A DNA stretch of 45,553 nt from Alphaproteobacteria bacterium (GTDB taxonomy: Bacteria; Pseudomonadota; Alphaproteobacteria; CAAGCB01; CAG-977), in assembly GCA_900768845.1 (NCBI GenBank), contig CAAGEK010000018.1, forward strand, positions 1 to 45,553, written 5' to 3'. Each line of letters starts with the position of its first letter. Within the stretch, counting starts at the first letter, position 1. The translations under genes were made by a program, and so were the position numbers. The notes beneath the pieces were generated by a model, which saw only the letters and a list, made by a program, of their open reading frames with translations, ran no database searches and was not told the DNA's origin. Positions 23,558-31,184 of this stretch are shown in pieces.

Positions 23558-24865
23558 TTATTGCCTCTTAGTGCGACGAAACCTGTCGCGTCTGTAAACG
23601 GTCTGCCAAAACGCCGTTTTATTTTCGCAGATCAAATCGCCGAATCCTTCCAAAAACGGCAGATATTCGCTTTCACGGATACTGTCGGGAGCGACGCCGA
23701 ACAGCTCCGCCATTTTTTTGCTTAAGTAAGAACAGTATTCCTCTACGGTTTCCTCAGGCCGGTTGGCGCGAATCAAAACGGACGGTTTGACCGGCAGTTT
23801 CTGCCAAAACAGACATTTGTTCAAAAACAGGCAGAGGTTTCTGATTTGCGTGATTTGATTTTCGGAAACGGATGTGTGCCGTTGCGCCGAAAGGGAAAAG
23901 CAGGAATCGTCCTTCGGTTTTGAAAGAGCGAAAATTTCTTCCTCGCGACTATCGCCCGACGGCACGAATAAATCGGATTTCACGTCGAACGCCCGCGCTT
24001 TTTCATCTTTCATCAGTTGATTGAAAAGCTGAAAAGACGCTTTGTATTTCTTTGAATTTTTCCGGAAATAAACCCGATTGAGTTTGTAAAACAAATCGCC
24101 CAACCTGCCTTTGTTTTTTACAAACGCGACGTATTCCACATTGTCGGACAAATCCGCGTCCGGATATATGAAACGATACGACGGCTTTTTTATCGGCGTT
24201 TGTTTCGCAAAAACGGTTTTATCCAGAAATTCCAACTGCCGGCAAACCGTGGCGAGCCCCTGTTGATTGACGGCAACACACATTTCATCATAATACGGAT
24301 AAGCGACCCATTTCCCGTTTTCTTTTTTTTCAAAGCCGATTAAATTCTTATGCCATAAAGAACGGTTATCTTTAATAAATCTGAAAAACGGCGCGAAACC
24401 ATCGGAAACGTTCATCATTACTGAAATGGAATCGTATTTTCCGTAAAAGGCTGTATACCCGCACTTTTCCAAAGTCGGAGCGATCTTTTCGGCGAAACTT
24501 TGCGTCGGTCGCGTATAGCCTGTCCACTCCAACATGACCGATCCGATTTTTCTTGCTTCTTCTTGAAACTCTTTACCATGTACTCCCGCGGCAAAGACGT
24601 GGATAATTTCGTGCGCGACAATTTCCGCAAGCTCCACCCCGTCGTTTTTACACCGGCTGTTGATGACGATATGGTTGGGGCTTTTGGTACAGTCACAATA
24701 ACCGAGCGAACATCTCAACGGCTTCATCTTGATACTGAACGTCAGTTCTTTATCGGGGAAAAAAATTTCGACGACGTCCGACACAAGCGTTTTGAACCAT
24801 TCGTCCGTTGTTTTGAAAATGATCGTGCTTTTGGCGACGGATACCGTTTCTTCTTGTTGCGTCAT
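23558..24865 (-). CDS. SprT-like zinc protease with unknown C-terminal part
   Basis: 435 residues. The first about 125 are SprT-like: a hydrophobic helix, then CSLGYCDCTKSPNHIVIN, then HEIIH (His85-Glu86-His89) and HGKEF (His96), the zinc ligands and catalytic Glu. SprT/Spartan domains cut DNA-bound proteins. The remaining 300 residues are unknown. The last stretch, FWQTVYRRDRFRRT, matches FWQAVVRDFRFNRT inside the protein at 27294-28280, so the two share a module. The final codons lie within a recurrent 17-bp motif. Confidence 0.75.
   Translation of the reverse strand: MTQQEETVSVAKSTIIFKTTDEWFKTLVSDVVEIFFPDKELTFSIKMKPLRCSLGYCDCTKSPNHIVINSRCKNDGVELAEIVAHEIIHVFAAGVHGKEFQEEARKIGSVMLEWTGYTRPTQSFAEKIAPTLEKCGYTAFYGKYDSISVMMNVSDGFAPFFRFIKDNRSLWHKNLIGFEKKENGKWVAYPYYDEMCVAVNQQGLATVCRQLEFLDKTVFAKQTPIKKPSYRFIYPDADLSDNVEYVAFVKNKGRLGDLFYKLNRVYFRKNSKKYKASFQLFNQLMKDEKARAFDVKSDLFVPSGDSREEEIFALSKPKDDSCFSLSAQRHTSVSENQITQIRNLCLFLNKCLFWQKLPVKPSVLIRANRPEETVEEYCSYLSKKMAELFGVAPDSIRESEYLPFLEGFGDLICENKTAFWQTVYRRDRFRRTKRQ
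23573..23589 (-). repeat. recurrent 17-bp motif, copy 3
   Basis: Minus sense GCGACAGGTTTCGTCGC. It is inside the 3' end of the SprT-like gene, where it codes for RDRFRR, and 50 bases upstream of the next start codon. Confidence 0.7.
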
Positions 24866-24920
24866 AAGAAGTTCCTTTTCATATTTGATTCGATTGTATG
24901 GTGTATTAAAGTATACGGGT

Positions 24921-24937
24921 GCGACAAAACCTGACGC
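24921..24937 (-). repeat. recurrent 17-bp motif, copy 4
   Basis: Minus sense GCGTCAGGTTTTGTCGC, immediately after the stop at 24941 and 56 bases before the SprT-like start codon. A TATACT box follows within ten bases. Confidence 0.75.
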
Positions 24938-24940
24938 TTG

Positions 24941-25963
24941 TTAAAGCGACTTCAGGATGTTTTTCCAATTAAAAACGTCTTTGTTTTTCAAAACGATGTC
25001 CCGCGCCGTTTCGCCGTTCGCGTTCGTCGCCGACTTGTCCGCTCCGTGCGTTAAAAGCCAGCGGATCGCTTTGATGTTGAACGCCTCCGCCGCGACGACG
25101 ATCGGCGGTTCGCCGTCATCGTTTTTTGCGTTGATGTCCGCTCCGATGTTGAATAACAAATCAAGCCTTTTTTTGACATCGTCTTTGATTTCGCACGCCG
25201 AAGCGACGGGAGAAACGGTAAAGTCCGTTTTGTCGTGTCTGAAAAGAAACTGCAAAACGCGCAGATGCTTTGCCGCAAAATTGACGGGAGTCAGTCCTTT
25301 GTTCGTTTTCGCGTCAAACTGTTCGCGGGAATGTTTCCAAACCAACCGCATCGCGCCCGTATCCCCCGCTTGACAATACCGCATCAGCGCGTTGACGCCG
25401 TTTTTATCGGGGTTCGGATCAATGATTCTCGATAATCTTTCAGCGGCCTTACATTTTTCCTCTTCTTCCGCCTGTTCGATGTGGAAATCTATGTAAAAAT
25501 CCGCCAACGTACAAAGCAACGCTTCAAGTTCTTTTGAAATTTCATTATCGTTCAGCGTAAATTGCGGCTTTTCCTTTTTCACTTCCATCAAAGGATAGAA
25601 AGCTTGTGAAAAGCGTTCAATACAATCGAGCACGATCTTTTGTTCTTTAACGCTCCAAAATGAACAGGAGTTGCCACCCGATAGCGGCGATCCCGCCATG
25701 TGAATCAGATAGCGAATATCGCCGTCTCGCTCAAACTTCCACGAGTCTTCATACAAAATCATCAATTCGCCGAGACAAGCGGGATATTCCCCGATAAACA
25801 AACCACAAAGCCCCATTCCCTCAATTCGCGTTGTATAAGCCTCCCTGTTTTGCAGAATCTGTTCTTTATAGCGTTTGAAAACGTCCAGATTTTTGAAGAA
25901 AAACTTGATAGCCTTATAATCTTTTTTAGGCGAAATCGCATAAACTTTTATTGCTTTAGACAT
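24941..25963 (-). CDS. ankyrin protein with conserved N-terminal domain, paralogue C
   Basis: 340 residues. An N-terminal domain of about 170 residues without a known match (AIKFFFKNLDVFKRYKEQIL; MGLCGLFIGEYPACLGELMI) precedes four ankyrin repeats (NGVNALMRYCQAGDTGAMRL; DAKTNKGLTPVNFAAKHLRV; DINAKNDDGEPPIVVAAEAF; DKSATNANGETARDIVLKNK). It is a paralogue of 26073-27188, sharing the layout and DVKKRLDLLFNIGADIN. It begins behind a strong AAGGGAGG and the shared leader repeat. The role is unknown. Confidence 0.75.
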   Translation of the reverse strand: MSKAIKVYAISPKKDYKAIKFFFKNLDVFKRYKEQILQNREAYTTRIEGMGLCGLFIGEYPACLGELMILYEDSWKFERDGDIRYLIHMAGSPLSGGNSCSFWSVKEQKIVLDCIERFSQAFYPLMEVKKEKPQFTLNDNEISKELEALLCTLADFYIDFHIEQAEEEEKCKAAERLSRIIDPNPDKNGVNALMRYCQAGDTGAMRLVWKHSREQFDAKTNKGLTPVNFAAKHLRVLQFLFRHDKTDFTVSPVASACEIKDDVKKRLDLLFNIGADINAKNDDGEPPIVVAAEAFNIKAIRWLLTHGADKSATNANGETARDIVLKNKDVFNWKNILKSL

Positions 25964-25974
25964 GATAACCTCCC

Positions 25975-26036
25975 TTTAGTTGATGTTTAACGTGCGCAAC
26001 AAGCAGAGCCAAATCCGCACGATTTGTGTTTAATAT
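25975..26036 (-). repeat. shared 5' leader repeat, copy 1
   Basis: Minus sense: TTAAACACAAATCGTGCGGA, then TTTGGCTCTGCTTGTTGCGC, then ACGTTAAACATCAACTAAA. It ends at the Shine-Dalgarno of the ankyrin gene that starts at 25963. GTGCG...CGCAC could pair as a hairpin. The same block lies upstream of the genes starting at 27188 and 29043. Confidence 0.8.
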
Positions 26037-26072
26037 ATCGTATCAATACGTCAGAATATGGCGTTTCCCCCG

Positions 26073-27188
26073 TTATTTTTGAAATTCTCGATTTTTTTTC
26101 ATCAGAGCGGGAACCTCCTCCCAATCAAACGTTTTTCGCCTTTTCCTGACGGCGTTCCATACCGTTTCGCCGTCGTTGTTTTTGATGGATACGTCCGCGC
26201 CGTTTTGAAGAACACATCGTATCGCTTCAAGGTTTTTGAATTTCGCCGCGACGATCAAAGGCGTGTCCCCGTCCTTGTCCGGCGTGTTGATGTCCGCTCC
26301 GTGTCGAACCAGCCATTGAACCGCATCAACATTGCCTTGCCGTGCGGCATAAACAATCGCAGGCTCTTCTTTCCGACCTTTTATGTTGATGTCCGCGCCC
26401 AGTTCAAACAACAGATCAAGCCGTTCTTTAACGTCGTTTTCGCTCTTGCACGCTTTCCAGATAACAGGCGCGTCGGAAACGTCCGTCTTGCCGTAATCGC
26501 GAAGAAAGCGCAGAACGCCCAAATGGTTCGCGGCGGACAAAAGCAGGTCTTTGCTTTCCGCCCTGTCGAAAATCTGCGGGAAGTTGTTTAGGATGTATCT
26601 CACCTTGTCCAACTCTCCTTCCATACAATTTTCCAACAACGTTTCAATACCCGTTTGAATGTTCTTTTCGGTGATTTGACCGTTTATCGGACGGGCGAAG
26701 CCCAAACATTTAAAGTCGTTATCCGCATGGCGCGTGTATTCTTTCAGAGGTCGAAACAACTCTGCCAGTCTGTTTTGCGTTTCAAGGGGAACTTCCTTTC
26801 CCGCCTGCGGTTTGTATTGAGTAACGCGACGCGCCTGCTCAAACAGCGTATCGGTGTCGGGAAAAGTGCTGGGACCTCTGTCAAATTCTTTTTCCTCTTT
26901 GTTCCAACCATATACGTGTACGTCTTTGCTTCCGATCGGGTCTTGCAACATCTTATACAGAAAAACGTTCTTTTCCCGATCGCACCATTGCCCGTTCGCA
27001 TAAAGCGTAATTAAATCCCCGAAACGAAGTTCGAATTTTCCTCTTAAAATACTCGTTATCCCGCCGCCGTCATGCGAATAAACGGCGGGGGTCGCGTCGA
27101 TCGCGTCCTTCAACGCGATAAATTCGTCGATATGGTCGAAAAGGTAAATGTAGTATTCGCGATAATATTCCTTAAAATCAACACACAT
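26073..27188 (-). CDS. ankyrin protein with conserved N-terminal domain, paralogue D
   Basis: 371 residues. The N-terminal domain (MCVDFKEYYREYYIYLFDHI; FELRFGDLITLYANGQWCDR) is followed by about six ankyrin repeats ending ADINTPDKDGDTPLIVAAKF and GADVSIKNNDGETVWNAV. These last two repeats are close to consensus. It is a paralogue of 24941-25963. AAGGAGG precedes the ATG, and the shared leader repeat lies directly upstream. Probably cytoplasmic or, if secreted by a non-Sec route, an effector; nothing here decides. Confidence 0.75.
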   Translation of the reverse strand: MCVDFKEYYREYYIYLFDHIDEFIALKDAIDATPAVYSHDGGGITSILRGKFELRFGDLITLYANGQWCDREKNVFLYKMLQDPIGSKDVHVYGWNKEEKEFDRGPSTFPDTDTLFEQARRVTQYKPQAGKEVPLETQNRLAELFRPLKEYTRHADNDFKCLGFARPINGQITEKNIQTGIETLLENCMEGELDKVRYILNNFPQIFDRAESKDLLLSAANHLGVLRFLRDYGKTDVSDAPVIWKACKSENDVKERLDLLFELGADINIKGRKEEPAIVYAARQGNVDAVQWLVRHGADINTPDKDGDTPLIVAAKFKNLEAIRCVLQNGADVSIKNNDGETVWNAVRKRRKTFDWEEVPALMKKNREFQK

Positions 27189-27203
27189 TTTAAAATCCTC
27201 CTT

Positions 27204-27265
27204 TTAGTTGATGTTTAATGTGCGCAACAAGCAGAGCCAAATCCGCACGATTTGTGTTTAATATA
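27204..27265 (-). repeat. shared 5' leader repeat, copy 2
   Basis: Almost identical to 25975-26036, ending at the AAGGAGG of the gene starting at 27188. A 17-bp motif copy (27276-27292) lies just upstream of it. Confidence 0.8.
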
Positions 27266-27275
27266 CCGCAGAGGC

Positions 27276-27292
27276 GCGACAAAAGCTGACGT
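27276..27292 (-). repeat. recurrent 17-bp motif, copy 5
   Basis: Minus sense ACGTCAGCTTTTGTCGC, directly after the stop of the gene ending at 27294 and upstream of leader copy 2. Confidence 0.7.
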
Positions 27293-27293
27293 T

Positions 27294-28280
27294 TCATTCA
27301 ACCGGTATGCTGAAAATCCCGTCAAATTCGGGAATGACATTCCCCCGCCAGAAAACGCGGGTGATACCGTTTTCTTCACACAAATCCAGTCCTTTTGCCC
27401 GTGCTGCTTCAAGGTTTTTCAATGATGAAAAAGCGTGATCCTTCGCACCGTGTTCGGGCAGAGTTTTAGGAAAATCAGGCGCGTATTTTTTTTCAATCAT
27501 TCGCACCCAAACAGCATATTTTCCTTCGTTGAAATAAATCCGCCGCAACGGAGCGATCAGGTGTTCGCGATCAGGAAAACGTGTGGCGATCAGGTGTCGG
27601 AAAAAGCATAGTGCGAAACGCTCGAATCTTTCAGAACAATGCGAATGAAGCACAAGCTTTTTTTGTTTCAAATCGTATTCCGGCAAAGGCTCCGTTCGAT
27701 TAAACCTGAAATCCCGAACGACCGCCTGCCAAAACGTGTTCCAACCGGAGCCGACAACTCCGTCCGCAAAATCCCGTATCCAAGTGTCGAACTCTGATTC
27801 GCTTCCGTCCCAATACGGCTTGACGAAGTTTTTGAAATCTTCGCCCCATGTGTTAAGCATATATGTAGTTTCCTCTTTCGGGAAAAGGATTTTCAGACGT
27901 TCTTCGTAAAAGGACGTATCAAGCGTTTCCGGCTTTGTTGAGTACGTTTCCCGCACGGCATTAAAGGTGTGTTTGTCGGGATAAAAGACCTTTTCGATTT
28001 CGTCTTTCTGATTGCAAAATGCGATCCAATATTCAGGCTCGTTCACCCGCACGGTTCCGAGCAAACGATGAATCCGGTATCCTTTGAACGGCAGATGAGA
28101 ATACACGATCCTGCGCCCGTGCGATAAATGCGTCAAATCGGCAAGACGCCCCGTCGATCCGGTCGTCCGCAATAAAACATGATTTGCCAATTCATGCACG
28201 TCGTCGCCGACATAACGCACATACGCGGAACATTGATTTTTCAGCCATTGATGTATTTCTTCCTGTGTCGTTAAAATCAT
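27294..28280 (-). CDS. hypothetical protein, paralogue pair member
   Basis: 328 residues that I do not recognise; soluble, rich in aromatic and charged residues. The N-terminus (MILTTQEEIHQWLKNQCSAY, then VRYVGDD) is shared with the next gene upstream (MILNTKEEIHQWLKEQCPVY). Both continue with DLTHLSHGR and LPFKG or LPFHG, then TLDTSFYE. A middle stretch, NTFWQAVVRDFRFNRTE, matches the C-terminus of the SprT-like protein. A perfect AGGAGGTGAAAG precedes the ATG. I see no catalytic motif. Confidence 0.65.
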   Translation of the reverse strand: MILTTQEEIHQWLKNQCSAYVRYVGDDVHELANHVLLRTTGSTGRLADLTHLSHGRRIVYSHLPFKGYRIHRLLGTVRVNEPEYWIAFCNQKDEIEKVFYPDKHTFNAVRETYSTKPETLDTSFYEERLKILFPKEETTYMLNTWGEDFKNFVKPYWDGSESEFDTWIRDFADGVVGSGWNTFWQAVVRDFRFNRTEPLPEYDLKQKKLVLHSHCSERFERFALCFFRHLIATRFPDREHLIAPLRRIYFNEGKYAVWVRMIEKKYAPDFPKTLPEHGAKDHAFSSLKNLEAARAKGLDLCEENGITRVFWRGNVIPEFDGIFSIPVE

Positions 28281-28299
28281 CTTTCACCTCCTGATATTT

Positions 28300-28854
28300 T
28301 CAAATTAGCGCACAGGCGCGGCAGAACCTGACGCCGCGGCGATGCCGTTTCTTTTTTTTAGGAGGTTTTTTTTTATCAGAGCCATAAATCTTCTGGAACC
28401 GTTGTCTTATTTCACATTCTTTTTCCTTGTTCATTTTTCTTTCGTAAAAAGAGGTGTCCAACGTTGTCGGAGCCGAATAAAAAGCCACCGTTTTTTCAAA
28501 ATCCTCTTGACCGTCCTCTTCGCGGAAACATACGGTTTCTTCCTTGTCTTTCCGATTACGGAAATAAATAACGTATTCAGAACGATCCACCCGTCCGCGC
28601 CAATACTTTAAATTCACAAACCCGTGAAAAGGCAGACTTTGTCCAATCATCGTCCGCCCGTGCGACAAATGGGTTAAATCGACAAGCGTTCCCTTGCTTT
28701 CTTTGTTCAAACAAGACGTTAAATCACTCACTCCGATCCTGCCTTTCAAAACGTAATCGATCAACCCGTCCAAATCATCGCCAAGCCACCGCACATACAC
28801 GGGACATTGTTCCTTCAGCCATTGGTGTATTTCTTCTTTCGTATTCAGAATCAT
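28300..28854 (-). CDS. hypothetical protein, truncated paralogue
   Basis: 184 residues, a shorter paralogue of 27294-28280. Homology covers the first about 150 residues (EEIHQWLKEQCPVYVRWLGD; VDLTHLSHGRTMIGQSLPFH; TTLDTSFYERKM) and then dissolves into a Lys-rich tail (KKPPKKKKRHRRG). The tail ends in a recurrent 17-bp motif, which codes for GVRFCRA. The frame is open to 28941, but AGAGG before the ATG at 28854, and the alignment with the paralogue, set the start there. It is probably a decaying duplicate. Confidence 0.6.
   Translation of the reverse strand: MILNTKEEIHQWLKEQCPVYVRWLGDDLDGLIDYVLKGRIGVSDLTSCLNKESKGTLVDLTHLSHGRTMIGQSLPFHGFVNLKYWRGRVDRSEYVIYFRNRKDKEETVCFREEDGQEDFEKTVAFYSAPTTLDTSFYERKMNKEKECEIRQRFQKIYGSDKKKPPKKKKRHRRGVRFCRACALI
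28318..28334 (-). repeat. recurrent 17-bp motif, copy 6
   Basis: Minus sense GCGTCAGGTTCTGCCGC, in frame at the 3' end of the truncated paralogue and 38 bases before the next start codon. Confidence 0.7.
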
Positions 28855-28895
28855 CTTTTGCCTCTTAAAGTTTTCTTTCAGATTACCGGATAGAT

Positions 28896-28912
28896 GCGCC
28901 AGAACCTGACGT
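28896..28912 (-). repeat. recurrent 17-bp motif, copy 7
   Basis: Minus sense ACGTCAGGTTCTGGCGC, 42 bases upstream of the start codon at 28854, in the divergent gap with the formylglutamate gene. Confidence 0.7.
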
Positions 28913-28941
28913 TTGAAAAACAGTTTTTCGATTTTAGGCAA

Positions 28942-28958
28942 ACGACAGGTTTTGTCGC
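28942..28958 (+). repeat. recurrent 17-bp motif, copy 8
   Basis: Plus sense ACGACAGGTTTTGTCGC, upstream of leader copy 3 and of the plus-strand gene at 29043. It points the opposite way to copy 7, 30 bases away, so each faces its own gene. Confidence 0.75.
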
Positions 28959-28980
28959 ATTGCTACCATATACTGTCTTC

Positions 28981-29037
28981 ATTCGTGCGGATTTGGCTTC
29001 GCTTGTTGCGCACGTTAAACACCAACTAAAGAGAGGT
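28981..29037 (+). repeat. shared 5' leader repeat, copy 3
   Basis: Plus sense TCGTGCGGATTTGGCTTCGC, TTGTTGCGCACGTTAAACAC and CAACTAAAGAGAGG: the same block as the two minus-strand copies, inverted with its gene, ending at the Shine-Dalgarno of the gene at 29043. Confidence 0.8.
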
Positions 29038-29042
29038 TTCTT

Positions 29043-29786
29043 ATGTCTTATTCCGTTATTGTGAATATTCCTCATGCGTCCGTCGAAATCCCCGACTTTG
29101 ACAATTACGTTTTATCCCCCGACGCCGTTCGTCAGGAAGCGCGTCTGCTCGCCGACCTTTACACCGACGAAATGATCAATGACGCGGAAAACGTCGAATG
29201 CGTCATCGCTCCGGTTTCACGCGTGTATGTCGATACGGAACGCTTTGCCGATGACAACAAAGAGGAAGCCGCCCGTTACGGTATGGGCGTTCTTTATACC
29301 AAAACGCACGACGGCGTTTATCTGCGTCAGCCTGTTACCGCAGAACGGCGGTCGGAACTGCTGAAAAAATGGTATGAACCGCATCACGCCCGTTTGACGC
29401 AAGCCGTCGATACGGCTTTAAGCAAAGCGGGAAAAGTCCTCATCATAGACCTGCACAGCTATCCGACGCGCTTTGATATGTTGGGTATCAAAGGCAAATA
29501 CACGCCCGATGTCTGCATCGGTTGCGACGCGTTCCACGGCGACATAACGGTTTTGGAAAAGTTGGTGAATTGGTGTTATGAAAACAAATACACCAGCGCG
29601 GTCAACAATCCGTTTTCGGGTTCCGTCGTTCCCCTGAAACACTACGGAAAAAACAAAACCGTCACGTCCTTTATGCTCGAAATCCGCCGCACTCTGTATA
29701 TGAACGAGGAAACTTTTGAAAAGACGGGAGGCTTTTTCACGCTGAAAAAAGCCCTTGCCGAACTGATGGAAAAACTATCGCTTTGA
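29043..29786 (+). CDS. N-formylglutamate amidohydrolase family protein
   Basis: 247 residues, soluble. IVNIPHASVEIPD near the N-terminus (normally HIPHSG or HASxxIP), RVYVDTERFADD, VYLRQP and VLIIDLHSYPTRFD (the HS pair of the zinc/substrate site) follow the FGase (PF05013) order. The family hydrolyses N-formyl-L-glutamate in histidine degradation, but many members act on other N-acyl substrates, and no hut gene is nearby. AGAGG precedes the ATG. The gene uses the same leader as two ankyrin genes, which suggests shared regulation. Confidence 0.8.
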   Translation: MSYSVIVNIPHASVEIPDFDNYVLSPDAVRQEARLLADLYTDEMINDAENVECVIAPVSRVYVDTERFADDNKEEAARYGMGVLYTKTHDGVYLRQPVTAERRSELLKKWYEPHHARLTQAVDTALSKAGKVLIIDLHSYPTRFDMLGIKGKYTPDVCIGCDAFHGDITVLEKLVNWCYENKYTSAVNNPFSGSVVPLKHYGKNKTVTSFMLEIRRTLYMNEETFEKTGGFFTLKKALAELMEKLSL

Positions 29787-29847
29787 TGAAAAGAATGCTT
29801 CACAGACATTTTATTACTCACTATCATTTAAAAGACAGGAAACGCCC

Positions 29848-31173
29848 ATGAATTTATCCAAATCGAATTTTTTAGACGGCTTGCTTTGCTCGAAACGGTT
29901 ATGGCTTTCAAAGAACCGCAAAGACCTGATTCCCGAATTTGACGAAGCGACTGTGGCGCGTTTCGATGCGGGCGAAAAAATACATCTGTTAGCGTATAGC
30001 TTTTTCGGTGACGGCATCGATTTGGAAGGCGAATTGTGGGACATCGCAAACAACGCCGAAAAGACAGCCAACGCCGCAAAGAAAAACGACATCCTGTTTG
30101 AAGCGACTGCAATGACGGACAATAACTGCTTTTGCCGGATCGACGTTTTGGAAAAGGACGGTCGCGGATGGGATATGGTCGAAATCAAATCGTCTTCCAA
30201 GGTCAAAGACTATCATATCGACGACTTGTCCTTTCAAGGATATGTGTTTGAACAAGCCGGCTATAAAATCAAAAACTTTTATGTCCTGCATTTGAATTCC
30301 GATTATGTTCGCGGCAAAAAACTGAACGTCAAAAAGCTTTTTGAAAAAGAGGACGTTACGCAGGAAGTCCGTGAACGGCAGGACGAAAACGTTGCAAAAA
30401 TCCCGTTTTTCTTAAAGTTGATTCACTCCAAAAAAGAACCTGTTGCCGAAATGGATAAGCGTTGTGCGGACTGTCCTTTTGCCGGGTATTGCGGATTTGA
30501 GCCCGAACCGTGCGCAGAAAAAAGCTGCTGTGATAAACAAGCTTTAAAAGAATGGCTGAACGGATTGGAATATCCGCTTTATTATCTGGATTATGAAACC
30601 GTTATGTTGGCTGTTCCCGAATTTGAAGGAACACGCCCGTATCAGCAGGTTCCGTTCCAGTTTTCCCTTCATATCCAAAAGGAAAAAGGCGGAGAGGTCA
30701 AACATACCGGCTATCTGCACAAAGACCGTTCCGATCCGCGCCGCGCGTTGGCGGAAGCTCTGGTCAAACAATGCGGTAAAAAAGGTTCTGTCGTTGTATA
30801 TAACGCCGCTTTTGAACGGACAAGAAACAAGGAATTGGCGGAGGCTTTTCCCGATTTGAAAAAGCAAATCCTTGCGATTAACGATCGTATGATCGATCAG
30901 CTTATACCGTTCCGGCAAAGAATGCTGTATTCCGAAAAGCAGGACGGCTCCGCGTCAATCAAGCATGTTTTACCCGCTTTTACGAAATTGAGTTACGACA
31001 ATCTCGGCATTAAAAACGGCGGAGAAGCGACCGATATGTACGCGGCGTTCCTGAACGGCGACTTGTCGGAAGCGGAAACGAAAGAGATGTTTAAAAATCT
31101 GGACATTTACTGCGGTCAGGACACCTACGCCATGGTGCTGTTAATGGATGTTCTTTATAAAAAATCAAAATAA
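29848..31173 (+). CDS. DUF2779 protein: Cas4-like nuclease plus DnaQ-like domain
   Basis: 441 residues. The N-terminal half is Cas4-like: Cys14 (LLCSKRLWL), RIDVL (Asp99), VEIKSS (Glu112, Lys114) and a cysteine cluster (CADCPFAGYCGFEPEPC) near residue 205 that may hold an Fe-S cluster. The C-terminal half has YYLDYETV with the paired acids of a DnaQ-type exonuclease and a final DIYCGQDTYAMVLLM. DUF2779 proteins are predicted nucleases found near mobile and defence genes. AGGAAACG precedes the ATG. Eleven bases separate it from the ankyrin gene downstream, so the two are one operon. Confidence 0.8.
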   Translation: MNLSKSNFLDGLLCSKRLWLSKNRKDLIPEFDEATVARFDAGEKIHLLAYSFFGDGIDLEGELWDIANNAEKTANAAKKNDILFEATAMTDNNCFCRIDVLEKDGRGWDMVEIKSSSKVKDYHIDDLSFQGYVFEQAGYKIKNFYVLHLNSDYVRGKKLNVKKLFEKEDVTQEVRERQDENVAKIPFFLKLIHSKKEPVAEMDKRCADCPFAGYCGFEPEPCAEKSCCDKQALKEWLNGLEYPLYYLDYETVMLAVPEFEGTRPYQQVPFQFSLHIQKEKGGEVKHTGYLHKDRSDPRRALAEALVKQCGKKGSVVVYNAAFERTRNKELAEAFPDLKKQILAINDRMIDQLIPFRQRMLYSEKQDGSASIKHVLPAFTKLSYDNLGIKNGGEATDMYAAFLNGDLSEAETKEMFKNLDIYCGQDTYAMVLLMDVLYKKSK

Positions 31174-31184
31174 ACGGAGGAGCA

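Noticed and set aside
25975..26036. attC sites of an integron cassette array (GTTAAAC and its complement occur in the leader)
   Set aside because: The repeats lie 5' of genes, do not show paired attC boxes at the right spacing, and no integrase is present.
18865..28958. CRISPR array made of the 17-bp motif
   Set aside because: The copies are kilobases apart, in both orientations, and tied to genes, with no regular spacers or cas genes.
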